A stretch of DNA of 59,216 nucleotides from an uncultured Caldilineaceae bacterium (lineage in GTDB: Bacteria > Chloroflexota > Anaerolineae > Caldilineales > Caldilineaceae), in assembly GCA_951813625.1 (NCBI GenBank), contig CATOTS010000007.1, positions 1 through 59,216 on the forward strand, read 5' to 3'. Positions 44,431-53,717 of the stretch are shown here, one piece after another; the stretch's first letter is position 1; every line of letters begins with the position of its first letter. The notes under the pieces were generated by a model. That model saw only the letters and a program-made list of their open reading frames with translations, made no database searches and was not told where the DNA came from. The position numbers and the translations under genes are program-made.

Positions 44431-46089
44431 TCAGTCTTTCTTCATCCTGGCCAGCATGGCCTCCGCAAGTGCCAGCGCCTCCGCCGCGCTGCTGAGTTCG
44501 CCCGCGGCCTGCGCCTCCGCCAGCTCGCGCAGGATGGCGCCCACCACCGGCCCCTCGCTCAACCCCAGGTGCGCCATTACCCCACGGCCATCGACGAGCG
44601 GTGCCGTCAGGTGGTCCGGCTGCGGCGAGAATGCGAACGCCAACAGGCTCGCCATCGCCGCCAGGAAGCGGCGCCAATCCTCGCCGCGCTCCAGCCCCGT
44701 CGCCTGCCGGTCTGATATCGCCTGAAGCGTGACGTCCAGCCCGTCCAAGGGCGCGCCGGCGGACCCGGCGTGCGTTCCTTGCACGAGTTGGCGGCCGCCC
44801 GCAACACTGCCGGCGTCGCGAAAGTAGCGATAAGCCTCCAGCGGAGAAACCCCGTTCGCGCGAGCATCCAGCGCCTGGTAGAGCCTGCGCGGCTGACCGT
44901 GCAGCGCTGCCACCCGCTCCGCCAGCATGACCTCCCGCCGGCTGAAACGGAGGTGTGCGACGCGCGCAGCGGCGATTTCGGCGCTCAAGCCGTAGTGGCT
45001 CGCGTGGCGCGGCGGGTCTGCATTGCTCTGGTCTTCGGTCAATGGCCGTTCGCCGGCCTTGCCGGTGTCGTGGAAGAGCGCATGCCATACGAGCCACCCG
45101 GCGCGGTCATGTCCGGCCGCGATCTCACCGGCGAAGTGGACCCGCAGCGGCTCCGTCCACGCTGCGAGCGCCTGCGCGAGCGCTTCGTCATCCGGAGGGG
45201 GGCCGCCCCGCAGCCAGTCTCGCAACGCCGCCGCGTAGCGGACCGTCAACAGGCTGTGTTCGTACGCGTCCAAATGGTGAGGCGGCGACTGAGCTACCCC
45301 TTGCAAAGCCTCGACCTCCGGCAACAGGTGGGCCAGCAAGCCCAGCCTTTTCAGCTCCCGGACCCCGGCATCCGCACGGGGGCAGTCCAGAAGCTTCCAC
45401 AGCTCCTCCCGTACGCGTTCGATGCTGACGGCCAGGATCGCGGCCGGGCCGGCTGCGATCTGCGCCCTCGTGCTGTCCTCGATTGTGAATGAAAGCTGTA
45501 CGGCCAGCCGTGCTGCGCGCAAGAGCCGGACCGGGTCGCTGCTCAGGCTGCCTGGCGCCGTCCGCCGCAGAATCCGCGCCTCCAGGTCACCCGCGCCGCC
45601 GCAGAGGTCGATCAGCTTGTGCGGCCTCGTTGGCGAGATCTCCAGCGCCATCGAGTTAACTGTGAAATCGCGCGCCAGCAGGTCGGCCCTCAGGTCGCCC
45701 CGCAGCGCGGCTGCATCGCACTCGATGCGCTTACCGCCCGCCCCGACGCCAACCAGCCTGGCGACATCTCGCTTCTCGTCCAGCGGATAGTAGGCCCAGC
45801 CGAGCCGGTCTGCCACGCGCCGCGCCACCGGCAACACCGGCCCTTGCATGACCAGGTCGAGATCGGTTGTCGCCGCAGGGCTGGGAGACCGGGAGGAAGC
45901 CGTTCCTGCGCGGGCTGGGGGCCGCGCCGAATCGGGCTTGTAGGTCCAGCCGGGGACCGCGGCAATGCCCAGCAGATGGTCGCGGACCGCGCCGCCAACG
46001 ATGTATATCGGCTCACGCTCCGCCATGAACGCTTTCAGGGCCGCAACAATCGCATCTTCTGTTGCCGAGCTGGAATCAAAAGGGAGCAT
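44431..46089 (-). CDS. CCA-adding enzyme / poly(A) polymerase family nucleotidyltransferase with HD domain
   Basis: 552 residues. Class II nucleotidyltransferase head: VGGAVRDHLLG (31-41) and catalytic DLDL with D76 and D78. The two motifs are usually separated by only a few residues; here a 33-residue Pro/Ser/Ala-rich insertion (42-74) intervenes. RNA-binding neck (DFTVNSMAL, DPVRLLRAARLAVQLSFTIE) and an HD phosphohydrolase domain (PPHHLDAYEHSLLTV, HALFHDTGK) follow. It repairs or adds the tRNA 3' CCA end in the cytosol, or polyadenylates RNA. With one copy seen, CCA addition is more likely. Its start is 105 bases beyond the TPP enzyme stop on the same strand. Confidence 0.88.
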   Translation of the reverse strand: MLPFDSSSATEDAIVAALKAFMAEREPIYIVGGAVRDHLLGIAAVPGWTYKPDSARPPARAGTASSRSPSPAATTDLDLVMQGPVLPVARRVADRLGWAYYPLDEKRDVARLVGVGAGGKRIECDAAALRGDLRADLLARDFTVNSMALEISPTRPHKLIDLCGGAGDLEARILRRTAPGSLSSDPVRLLRAARLAVQLSFTIEDSTRAQIAAGPAAILAVSIERVREELWKLLDCPRADAGVRELKRLGLLAHLLPEVEALQGVAQSPPHHLDAYEHSLLTVRYAAALRDWLRGGPPPDDEALAQALAAWTEPLRVHFAGEIAAGHDRAGWLVWHALFHDTGKAGERPLTEDQSNADPPRHASHYGLSAEIAAARVAHLRFSRREVMLAERVAALHGQPRRLYQALDARANGVSPLEAYRYFRDAGSVAGGRQLVQGTHAGSAGAPLDGLDVTLQAISDRQATGLERGEDWRRFLAAMASLLAFAFSPQPDHLTAPLVDGRGVMAHLGLSEGPVVGAILRELAEAQAAGELSSAAEALALAEAMLARMKKD

Positions 46090-46194
46090 CTTCCCGGTGG
46101 ACTGGCCTTTGCGAGTTCGGACCGCATCCGGCTGGCCGCCTCCGCCGAAGCCTGACGGGTCACCTCGGCGGCCGGCACGGCGCGCGCCGCTCTC

Positions 46195-47745
46195 TCAGAC
46201 GAGCGCCTCGATCAGGTAGGGGCCAGGTTCTTCAATGCCGCGACGGAGGGCCTTCGTGAACGCGTCAGCATCGTCAACGCGGGCCGCCGGCACACCCATC
46301 CCCTCCGAGAGAGAGACCCAGTCCAGGCTCGGCGCGTCAAGGCGCATCATCGCCAGGGCGTTCGGGCCAGGCTCTCTGGCGCCTCCGACCCTCTGCAACT
46401 CGCCCTGCAAAATCCGGTAGCTGCGATTTGCAAAGATGACGTTCACGACGTTCAAAGACTCGCGTGCCTGGGTCCACAGCGCCTGCAGCGTATACATTCC
46501 GGAACCGTCGCCCTCCATGGCAAAGACCTGGCGGTCGGGGCAGGCGACAGCCGCCCCCGTGGCCGCCGGCAGACCCTGGCCGATGGAGCCGCCCGCAACG
46601 TGCAGCCAGTCATGCGGCGGCGCGCTTTCGGTCAGCGGATAGGCCTGGCGGCCGCACGTAACCGACTCGTCAGAGACGATGGCGTTCTCCGGCATCAGCG
46701 CACTGAGGGCCGTCCATACGGCGTCCGCTGTGAGCGGGCCGTTCGGCAAGGGCGGACGCTCCAGCTCAGCAAGAGGAAGCGGGCTCTCAGGCGCGCTCAG
46801 CTCTTCGCAAAGCGCGTCGAGCGCGGCCGGAATATCTTCATGTGCCTCGGCCAGCAGATGGATTTCTGCGTCCGGCGGCGCCAGGCGGCTCGGACTGTCA
46901 GGGTAGGCAAAGAAGCCCACCGGGTCCTTTGCGCCAACCAGGACAATGTGGCGGGCGCCGGCCAGCAGGGCAACCGCCTGTTCGACCGGGTAAGGCAGCC
47001 GCGCCAGCACCGGGCGGCCCGCGCCCCTGGAGACACGCGCTGCCGCTCGATTCCCCACCACGCGCGCGCCTGCGTGCGCCGCGATCCGGCAGGTGAGCCG
47101 GCAGAGTGCGTCACGCCCCATCACCGCGTCGCCCACGAGAATGACGGTCTCCTCGCGGCGCCGCAGCAGGTCGGCAATGCCGGCGACGCGCTCGTCCGGC
47201 ACGGGCGGCATGGCTGGCGGTTCCTGCGGCGATTCCGCACCGTCGGCCTCCCCCCAGGCCGTGTCCGCCGGCAAAATCAGTGTGGCGACCTGGCCCGGGG
47301 GCGTGCGCGCCGCTGCGATCGCGGCTGCACCGTCGGCGGCAACCGCCCGCGCATTCGGAGAAGTGCGGACCCAAGCGGATACCGGGCGGGCCAGCCCTTC
47401 GATATCTGCCGTAAGCGGCGCGTCAAACTTGAGATGATAGGTGGCGTGATCGCCAACAATATTGACAATCGGCGAGTGGGCCTTACGTCCGTTGTGCAGA
47501 TTGGAGATGCCGTTCCCCAGTCCCGGGCCCAGATGCAGCAGCGTCGCTGCCGGTCTGCCGGTCATGCGCGCCCACCCGTCGGCGCAACCGGTCGCGACCC
47601 CTTCGAACAGGCACAGAATCGAACGCATTTCGGGCACGAAATCCAGCGCGTCGACAAAGTGCATCTCCGACGTGCCGGGGTTCATGAAGCAGGTATCCAC
47701 ACCGCAGTTATACAGGGTGCGGATCAGCGACTGTGCACCATTCAT
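46195..47745 (-). CDS. Thiamine-diphosphate-dependent enzyme, acetolactate synthase large-subunit-like
   Basis: About 516 residues from ATG 47745; a start at 47802 would add 19 residues of poor quality. Pyr domain with the activating glutamate E48 (CLFEGVATGCADGWARMTG), central domain, and PP domain with the GDG...N motif (MEGDGSGMYTLQALWTQARESLNVVNVIFANRSY). Members decarboxylate 2-keto acids (acetolactate synthase, benzoylformate or sulfopyruvate decarboxylase types). Lack of an FAD-site signature and absence of ilvN favour a decarboxylase rather than acetolactate synthase. It follows the DUF4129 gene by 59 bases. Confidence 0.85.
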   Translation of the reverse strand: MNGAQSLIRTLYNCGVDTCFMNPGTSEMHFVDALDFVPEMRSILCLFEGVATGCADGWARMTGRPAATLLHLGPGLGNGISNLHNGRKAHSPIVNIVGDHATYHLKFDAPLTADIEGLARPVSAWVRTSPNARAVAADGAAAIAAARTPPGQVATLILPADTAWGEADGAESPQEPPAMPPVPDERVAGIADLLRRREETVILVGDAVMGRDALCRLTCRIAAHAGARVVGNRAAARVSRGAGRPVLARLPYPVEQAVALLAGARHIVLVGAKDPVGFFAYPDSPSRLAPPDAEIHLLAEAHEDIPAALDALCEELSAPESPLPLAELERPPLPNGPLTADAVWTALSALMPENAIVSDESVTCGRQAYPLTESAPPHDWLHVAGGSIGQGLPAATGAAVACPDRQVFAMEGDGSGMYTLQALWTQARESLNVVNVIFANRSYRILQGELQRVGGAREPGPNALAMMRLDAPSLDWVSLSEGMGVPAARVDDADAFTKALRRGIEEPGPYLIEALV

Positions 47746-47804
47746 ATTGCCTGCTCCTAAAGTGGTTGGCTTCGCGACTGCGGCAGTAGCCATTGCATGC
47801 ACTT

Positions 47805-49346
47805 CTAGGATTCGTCATCGGACAGTTGCGATGACAATTCGTCTTCAATCTGTTGCCAGGCCCGCTGCGCCTCCTCAGCCGTCTGCTGGGAGGGCGGCTC
47901 GTCACCGTAGCGGGCCTCGTTGTAGGCGGCGGTTATGGTCCCTACGGCGCGATGTTCGAAGTCGGGCTGTTCCGCAAGCCGGTCACCGTAGCGGTAGGGA
48001 GTCTCAGAAGGGAGCCTGGCCGCAGCGCGCGTCTGTGCCAGCGATAGCAGCCGCTGATAGATCGAACGAATCAGGCGGCGTGTGTCGACCTCCCCCGCCA
48101 GCGAAAAGTAGGGGTCGGGTTCCTCGGCGCCGGGACCGAAACGGGCGCGTAGCCGCCCCCACAACTCGGCCAGCTGCGATTGCAGCAAGTTGGCCGTCAA
48201 TACCGACTCGCGCACCTCGTCGGTCTCGGTCGGCGAACGGCTCCGCATCAGGCGCAGCGCGAGCATGAAGATGACGAAGACGCCCGCCGCGATAGCAAGC
48301 AGTGCGACCCAGCGATAGGGTTCGGGAAGCGCTTCGACCGCCCGTTCTGGCGGCTCCGGCAACGGCTCCTGCGGCGGCGGCGGACCGATCGGCTGCGCCT
48401 CCTGCTCTTGCGAGCGTTCGCCGAAAAGGCTGCGGAACAGCCGGAACAGGTATTCGGCGATGATGAAGATCGGGTAGGCGATGGCCGTGACGATCCAGAC
48501 CAGTACGGTCGCGATCACGCCCCAGACCATTCCCAAGACTCGCCAGAGGATCGCAGCGTCCTCCGGCTGAATAACCAGGCCAATCAGCAGTGCGACGCCC
48601 AGCAGAGCGCCAATAGTCACGCCGACACCCACCAGCCAGCTTCGGTTTGGGCTCATCTTGCCGACGCGCGCGCTGCGCCGCCAGCCGCTGGCTTTGCGCA
48701 GATTGGCGACGCCCAGGCCGGCCAGCCCCGCAGCTGCAAAAAGAACCATCAGTCCGAATAGTCCCGGAGGCTGACCGGCCGTGGGAATAATCCAGGCGAA
48801 CAGGGCCAGGGCGGCGCCGCCCCACAGGAAAGCCCGCCAGATCTCCTCGTGATGGAATTGACCGCGCCCGTCCAGCGCGCCGCGCAGCCAGAGGAGAATG
48901 CCCAGGACCAGGAACAACACCGCCCCGGGAACCTCGATCGGAACGGCGTTCCAGTTGATCAGTTCATAGCCGGCAGCCGGCAGCCAGCGAAAGTCCCACA
49001 GGGCAAAGTCCTGGCTCAGGAAGCGCTGCCACAACGCGAAGAGTAACACGGCAAAGCCGGCCGAAGCGATATGACGGCGGACTTCATTGGCGCGCTGATG
49101 GTCGCGGCGCTCGGCCAGCGTCGGCATGCTCCAGCGCGCCAGGCTGAAGCTGATGATGGGCAATGCGATCAGCATCAGCGGCGGCACCAGCGGCCCGTCG
49201 ACGGAAGGCGATAGGAAGCCCTGGATCAGCATCATCCACGGCCAGACCCAGCAGAGACGCATGACGGCCACCACCACCGGCAGCAGGAGGCCTTCGATGC
49301 TGCTCCACTCTGCATGTTTCCAGGGCAATACAATCGGTGAATTCAT
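47805..49346 (-). CDS. DUF4129-containing multi-pass membrane protein
   Basis: 513 residues with about eight hydrophobic segments in the first 380 (for example VVVAVMRLCWVWPWMMLIQGF, ALWGVIATVLVWIVTAIAYPIFIIAEYLF), a Pro/Glu-rich cytosolic loop (QPIGPPPPQEPLPEPPER) and a C-terminal DUF4129 domain (RLIRSIYQRLLSLAQTRAAARLPSETPYRYGDRL ... EARYGDEPP). In many bacteria DUF4129 is fused to or neighbours a TgpA-type transglutaminase in a moxR-DUF58 operon. No transglutaminase is seen here. It is the third gene of the minus-strand moxR cluster. Confidence 0.85.
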   Translation of the reverse strand: MNSPIVLPWKHAEWSSIEGLLLPVVVAVMRLCWVWPWMMLIQGFLSPSVDGPLVPPLMLIALPIISFSLARWSMPTLAERRDHQRANEVRRHIASAGFAVLLFALWQRFLSQDFALWDFRWLPAAGYELINWNAVPIEVPGAVLFLVLGILLWLRGALDGRGQFHHEEIWRAFLWGGAALALFAWIIPTAGQPPGLFGLMVLFAAAGLAGLGVANLRKASGWRRSARVGKMSPNRSWLVGVGVTIGALLGVALLIGLVIQPEDAAILWRVLGMVWGVIATVLVWIVTAIAYPIFIIAEYLFRLFRSLFGERSQEQEAQPIGPPPPQEPLPEPPERAVEALPEPYRWVALLAIAAGVFVIFMLALRLMRSRSPTETDEVRESVLTANLLQSQLAELWGRLRARFGPGAEEPDPYFSLAGEVDTRRLIRSIYQRLLSLAQTRAAARLPSETPYRYGDRLAEQPDFEHRAVGTITAAYNEARYGDEPPSQQTAEEAQRAWQQIEDELSSQLSDDES

Positions 49347-49389
49347 TGGTCAAATCAGGCTACTACTGAAACAAACTCCCTGGCGACTA

Positions 49390-50637
49390 TCAACCGGCGG
49401 GCACGGGCGCCTCGATTTCGGGCGTCTCCTCATCTTTCACCAGGGAGAGTTCGGCCAGCCCATGCCTGGAGAGAGTCTGGAATCCTACGCCAGGGATGGC
49501 CTGTTCCAGGCTGAGGCCGCCGATGCCCAGTACCGTTACCGAAAATCCGCGGCGTTCCAGGTCGACAAGGATGCGGCGCAGGCTCTCCGGCAGTGTCGCG
49601 CTGATCAGCACGATGGACGTGCCGTTGGGCAATCCGTCCATTTCCTGCTGGAGGACCCGTTCAATTGTCGTATGTGGGATGCCGACGCAGTAGGCAAGCG
49701 CCTCGAGCACGCGCATAAGCTGGCGCGGATGCGCGCTGGGCGCAACGCGCACGCGCCGGCCGGCTTGCATCATACTGTTGGCGAAAATGCCGAACGGATC
49801 GCCGCGCATCTGCGCCCAGCGCGCGAGGGAAGCGCCGGCGCTGATGGCAAACTCGCGCAGTTCGGGGTCGATCCCTTCAAAACGGTGCGTAAAAGTCCGG
49901 ATGTTGATGAAGATTGCCAGCGGACGCGAGGCGGACGGGTCGAACAGTTTCGTCTGCAGCTCCTGGCGGCGGGCCGTGGCCTTCCAATGGATGTGCCGAA
50001 AATTGTCGCCGGGCAGGTATTCGCGCACGCCGCTTAACCGCAAAGGATCGTCGATCAGACGGTTGCGGCTCTCGTAGTCCCCGAAAGGATGGCGGGCGTT
50101 GAGCCCCAGCTCGGGCAATGTGTAGAGCTTGGGGTAGACCAATAGCAGGTCCGTGCCGTCCAACTCCACCTGCTGGCTGCGAAATCCGAAAATGTCGCCG
50201 CAAATCAGCTTCGCCGGCCCGTACTTCCATGCGCCGCGCTGCGTGCCGGTTACCCTGTAGCGACGGATCACACGCTGGTAAAGCCCAAGCGAGAACAGAT
50301 TGATCAGAACGCGGCGGTTGGTCTGATAGTGCCTTACGCGCTCGTCAGGCGCCAGCTCGAGCGCAAGCGGAATGTCGTCTTCGCAACGCAGCCAGGCCAA
50401 AGGCAAAGGTTTGGCGTTGGTAACTTCGAGCAGCAGATCCGTCTGTTCGCCAAAGAATAGCCTGTCAACAGCAAACCGTCGTTTGAACGTCACCTCGGCC
50501 AGGCTGTAGCGGCTCCAGAGCCAGACGACAGCCCCCATCAAGCCGAGGATGAGAGCCATCGTGAAAATCAGGCTATTGCGCGTGATAAGCGAAATGAAAA
50601 GTATGAGAGCCGCTGCCGTCCAGCCCGTGCGTCCCAT
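49390..50637 (-). CDS. DUF58 family protein
   Basis: 415 residues. Two N-terminal membrane helices (AALILFISLITRNSLIFTMALILGLMGAVVWLW), an Ig-like beta region (EQTDLLLEVTNAKPLPLAWLRCEDDIP) and the DUF58/vWA-like core with the signature VREYLPGDNFRHIHWKATARRQEL. DUF58 proteins are the usual partners of MoxR ATPases and are thought to act in envelope assembly or maturation. Start ATG overlaps the moxR stop by one base (TGATG), so the two are translationally coupled. Confidence 0.92.
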   Translation of the reverse strand: MGRTGWTAAALILFISLITRNSLIFTMALILGLMGAVVWLWSRYSLAEVTFKRRFAVDRLFFGEQTDLLLEVTNAKPLPLAWLRCEDDIPLALELAPDERVRHYQTNRRVLINLFSLGLYQRVIRRYRVTGTQRGAWKYGPAKLICGDIFGFRSQQVELDGTDLLLVYPKLYTLPELGLNARHPFGDYESRNRLIDDPLRLSGVREYLPGDNFRHIHWKATARRQELQTKLFDPSASRPLAIFINIRTFTHRFEGIDPELREFAISAGASLARWAQMRGDPFGIFANSMMQAGRRVRVAPSAHPRQLMRVLEALAYCVGIPHTTIERVLQQEMDGLPNGTSIVLISATLPESLRRILVDLERRGFSVTVLGIGGLSLEQAIPGVGFQTLSRHGLAELSLVKDEETPEIEAPVPAG

Positions 50638-51731
50638 CAGCTGGATTCGGTGGCGGGTCCGTCAGCGGCAGGGGCCACGGCGGCCGCTTGCAGAGGATTG
50701 GAGAATTCGGGAAGCTGTTCGCCGCCGGCATCGATTGGGCCTTGCCCGTCCGCCCCCGCCTGAGCGGGCGCCTCCTGCCAGTTTTCTTCGACAGGGACCG
50801 GCACGTTCTCCAGGATTTCGTCTAAGACGCTGGCGACTGAAGTGCCGTGCAGACGCGTATCGGGGCCGGGAATTAGTCTGTGGCGTAGCACGGGAGCTGT
50901 GAGTTTCTGGATGTCGTCCGGCGTCACAAAAGAGCGCCCGCGAATCGCGGCGTAGGCTTGCACAGTTCGGTACAGCGCGAGACTGCCGCGCGGGCTGACC
51001 CCCAAGTCGAGTGCGCTGTTTGTGCGCGTCGCCTCCACCACGTCCAGCAGGTAGTCTTCCAGCACCGGGTGGATGAAGACGCTGCGGCAGGCGCCGACGG
51101 CGCGTCGAATTTCCTCTGTGTCAACGACAGGCCGGACCCGGGCAAGGGGATTGTCGGTGCGGAAACGGTGCAGGATCTCGCGTTCCTCTTCTCGCTGCGG
51201 ATAGCCCATCTGTACCTGGATCAGGAAGCGGTCCATCTGCGCTTCGGGCAATGGAAATGTGCCCGCCAGCTCGACCGGATTCTGGGTCGCCATCAGGAAG
51301 AATGGGTATGGAAGCGCGCGGCTGACGCCGTCGACCGTGACTTGCCGCTCCTCCATCGCCTCCAGCATCGCGCTCTGCGTGCGCGGCCCCGCGCGGTTGA
51401 TCTCGTCAGCGAGGACGATTCCCGCCATAATCGGCCCCGGGCGGTACTCAAAATCGTCCGTCTTACGGTTGTAAACGCTGACGCCGACAATGTCCGACGG
51501 GAGCAGATCCGGCGTGAATTGGATGCGCTGGAAGCTGACACCGAGCGACGCCGCGAGCGTCTTGGCCAGGGTCGTCTTGCCGATGCCGGGCACGTCGTCC
51601 AGCAGTACATGGCCTTCAGAAAAAAGGGCTGCCAGCAGCTGTTCAACGGTCTCGTCCTTCCCAACGATCACCTGGGAGACGTTCTCCAGCAGCCGCTCGG
51701 CAAGTTCCTTTACAAAGCTTGTCTCTGACAT
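50637..51731 (-). CDS. MoxR-type AAA+ ATPase
   Basis: 364 residues. Walker A DVPGIGKTTLAK (46-57), Walker B VLADEINRAGPRTQSAMLEAMEE, sensor regions MATQNPVELAGTFPLPEAQMDRF and the C-terminal lid (SPRGSLALYRTVQAYAAIRGR). Cytosolic chaperone-like ATPase that works with DUF58/vWA partners on metal-enzyme or envelope complex maturation. The C-terminal 45 residues are Ala/Pro/Gln-rich and variable. First gene of the moxR-DUF58-DUF4129 set; its promoter probably lies in 51732-51942, where no gene is seen. Confidence 0.95.
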   Translation of the reverse strand: MSETSFVKELAERLLENVSQVIVGKDETVEQLLAALFSEGHVLLDDVPGIGKTTLAKTLAASLGVSFQRIQFTPDLLPSDIVGVSVYNRKTDDFEYRPGPIMAGIVLADEINRAGPRTQSAMLEAMEERQVTVDGVSRALPYPFFLMATQNPVELAGTFPLPEAQMDRFLIQVQMGYPQREEEREILHRFRTDNPLARVRPVVDTEEIRRAVGACRSVFIHPVLEDYLLDVVEATRTNSALDLGVSPRGSLALYRTVQAYAAIRGRSFVTPDDIQKLTAPVLRHRLIPGPDTRLHGTSVASVLDEILENVPVPVEENWQEAPAQAGADGQGPIDAGGEQLPEFSNPLQAAAVAPAADGPATESS

Positions 51732-51942
51732 ATGTGCTCCTGAAACGCCCGCACCGCGACCTTTTCGGGCTGCGCTTGCGGAAGGGAAGAGCTAGAATGG
51801 CGCGGCGCGAAGCGGACAGACGCGCCCGTGGGAGTATAACAGTGGCAACAAGGAACACCAAAGGAGGGCGGCAATCGACTCCGCTCGAAATGCGCCTGCC
51901 GCCGGACGAGTCATCAAGGGCCTGTGCCCGGGAACCCACGAT

Positions 51943-52905
51943 TCACGCTCGAACCAGCGAAAGCGGCTCCTTTCCCGCCCAGACGCGTTGAAGGTTCTCG
52001 AAGATGAACTGCCCGCGCCTTTCCCAGGTATCGTAGGTCACGCCGGCGACGTGGGGCGTGAAGATGACGTTGTCGAACTGAAGGATCGGATTGTGTGGGT
52101 CGGTCGGTTCCTCGCGCAAAACGTCGAGACCCGCGGCCTGAATTGCACCGCTTTCAAGGGCCTGGATTAGCGCGGCTTCGTCGACGACCGGTCCGCGGCA
52201 GGTATTGATGAGAATCGCACTACTCTTCATACGCGCCAACTCGGACGCGCCGATGAGATGGTGGGTCTGCTCATTCAATGGCACATGCAGCGTGACGACG
52301 TCCGACCGCTGCAGCAGCTCATGCAATTCGACGCGTTCGACCTGCAATGCACGCTCGACTTCGGCTTGCACGGGGTACGGATCATAGTAGAGTACCTGCG
52401 CGCCGAAGGGGACCAGGCGCGCGGCTACCTCTCTTCCAATATGGCCGAGACCAACGATGCCGACGGTCTTGCCCTGGATGGTGAACGTGGTCATGCCGCT
52501 GTCGATCGCTTTCCAGCACTCGTTGCGGACGTTGCGGTCCATCTCCGTAAGGCGGCGGTAAACGCCCAGAATGAGTGCGAAGGTGTGTTCGGCCACGTCT
52601 ATGGCATTGGTCCCGCCATTGTTGGCCAGCGGAATCGCCAGTTCATCCAATAACTCCAGCGGCATGCGTTCGAAACCGGCGCTGACCAGCTGTACGAGCT
52701 TGAGCCGCTGTGCCTCACGCAGCACAGATTCCTCGATAGCGCTGGGGAAGAGGATGAGGAAGTCGGCGTCGGCCGTCAGACGGGCTTTTTCCGCCGCCGG
52801 AATGTCATGAGGATGAAATGACACAACCCACTCGCTTGGCGCCGGCGCGATGACCTGCTGGGCGAGTTCGGGTACAAGCTGTGTGAAGAAGATCACTTTT
52901 GGCAT
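51943..52905 (-). CDS. D-2-hydroxyacid dehydrogenase
   Basis: 320 residues, NAD(P)-dependent family (SerA/GhrB/LdhA-like). Rossmann motif GLGHIGR (152-158), catalytic R237 (NTCRGPVVDE), E266 (DVLREEP) and H285 (FTPHVAG). Interconverts 2-keto and D-2-hydroxy acids in the cytosol. It is followed on the minus strand by a 211-base gap and preceded by the amidohydrolase gene with a gap of only 15 bases, so it belongs to the sugar-acid-like cluster. A role in reducing the keto product of the aldolase or dehydratase is plausible. Confidence 0.92.
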   Translation of the reverse strand: MPKVIFFTQLVPELAQQVIAPAPSEWVVSFHPHDIPAAEKARLTADADFLILFPSAIEESVLREAQRLKLVQLVSAGFERMPLELLDELAIPLANNGGTNAIDVAEHTFALILGVYRRLTEMDRNVRNECWKAIDSGMTTFTIQGKTVGIVGLGHIGREVAARLVPFGAQVLYYDPYPVQAEVERALQVERVELHELLQRSDVVTLHVPLNEQTHHLIGASELARMKSSAILINTCRGPVVDEAALIQALESGAIQAAGLDVLREEPTDPHNPILQFDNVIFTPHVAGVTYDTWERRGQFIFENLQRVWAGKEPLSLVRA

Positions 52906-52920
52906 CGCGGCTTTCCTTGG

Positions 52921-53697
52921 CTATTGGCTCTTCACTCCCCAGACCTTCTGCGCGGTCCTGCCGAAAACCCAGGCGCGTTCGTCGTCGCTCAGTCCGGACA
53001 AGTAATCGAGGGGGAAGGCCAGCGAACTGTCAAAGCCCTCGCGCGTGCTGACCGGCGGCCAGTCGCTGCCCCACATCGTGCGCTGCGGGCCGAATGCCTC
53101 CAGTGTCTGCTCCGCCAGCGGCGGGACTTCCTCAAACGGACAGGGAAGGTGACAGAACTCGCCAAAGCCGGGCAGCTTGATGGTCAGGTTGTCGTATTCG
53201 GCGAGGGCCGTGATGGCCTTGAAGTCGTCCACCTCCATCTCAGGTGAGACGCCGCCCAGGTGCTCGATGACAAGCGACAGATTCGGGAACAGGCCCAGAA
53301 CTTCGGCGAATTCGGCGCTCTGCAGAATGTCCGGGCTGCTGAAGACGCTGACCACCAGGCCCAGGTCGGCGGCGGCGCGCCACTGAGCGAGCGGGTCGGC
53401 GCCGCGGCCGCGGAAGTCGGCATGCAAGCGGATACCGAGGATGCCTTTGTCGGCCCATCGTCGGACGGCGCTGCCATCGTCGTCGTCGGGCACGATCATG
53501 GCCGCGGCGAAGCGGCCGGGATGCGCCTCCATGACGTCGACCAGATAGCTATTGTCCGTGTTTCCCAAGTATTGGATGAAGACGGCCTGGTCGACGCCCG
53601 CCCGCTCCATGTGAAACAGCAGCGCCTCGACCGGCTCGTACTTGTGCAGGCCGATGTGGCAGTGCGTATCGACGACTGCGAACTCTCTCTCGCTCAT
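52921..53697 (-). CDS. Amidohydrolase-2 family TIM-barrel hydrolase, possible lactonase
   Basis: 258 residues. Here the classical metal motif H-x-H is intact (DTHCHIGLH near residue 10-15), and the C-terminal aspartate is in MWGSDWPP. This matches the compact amidohydrolases of COG2159/COG3618, which include L-fuconolactone, L-rhamnono-lactone and similar hydrolases. Together with enolase-superfamily dehydratases and a DapA aldolase next to it, a lactonase role is likely but not proven. Gaps to its neighbours are 15 and 20 bases, indicating an operon. Confidence 0.85.
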   Translation of the reverse strand: MSEREFAVVDTHCHIGLHKYEPVEALLFHMERAGVDQAVFIQYLGNTDNSYLVDVMEAHPGRFAAAMIVPDDDDGSAVRRWADKGILGIRLHADFRGRGADPLAQWRAAADLGLVVSVFSSPDILQSAEFAEVLGLFPNLSLVIEHLGGVSPEMEVDDFKAITALAEYDNLTIKLPGFGEFCHLPCPFEEVPPLAEQTLEAFGPQRTMWGSDWPPVSTREGFDSSLAFPLDYLSGLSDDERAWVFGRTAQKVWGVKSQ

Positions 53698-53717
53698 GTG
53701 GATAGCTCCTTGCAGAT

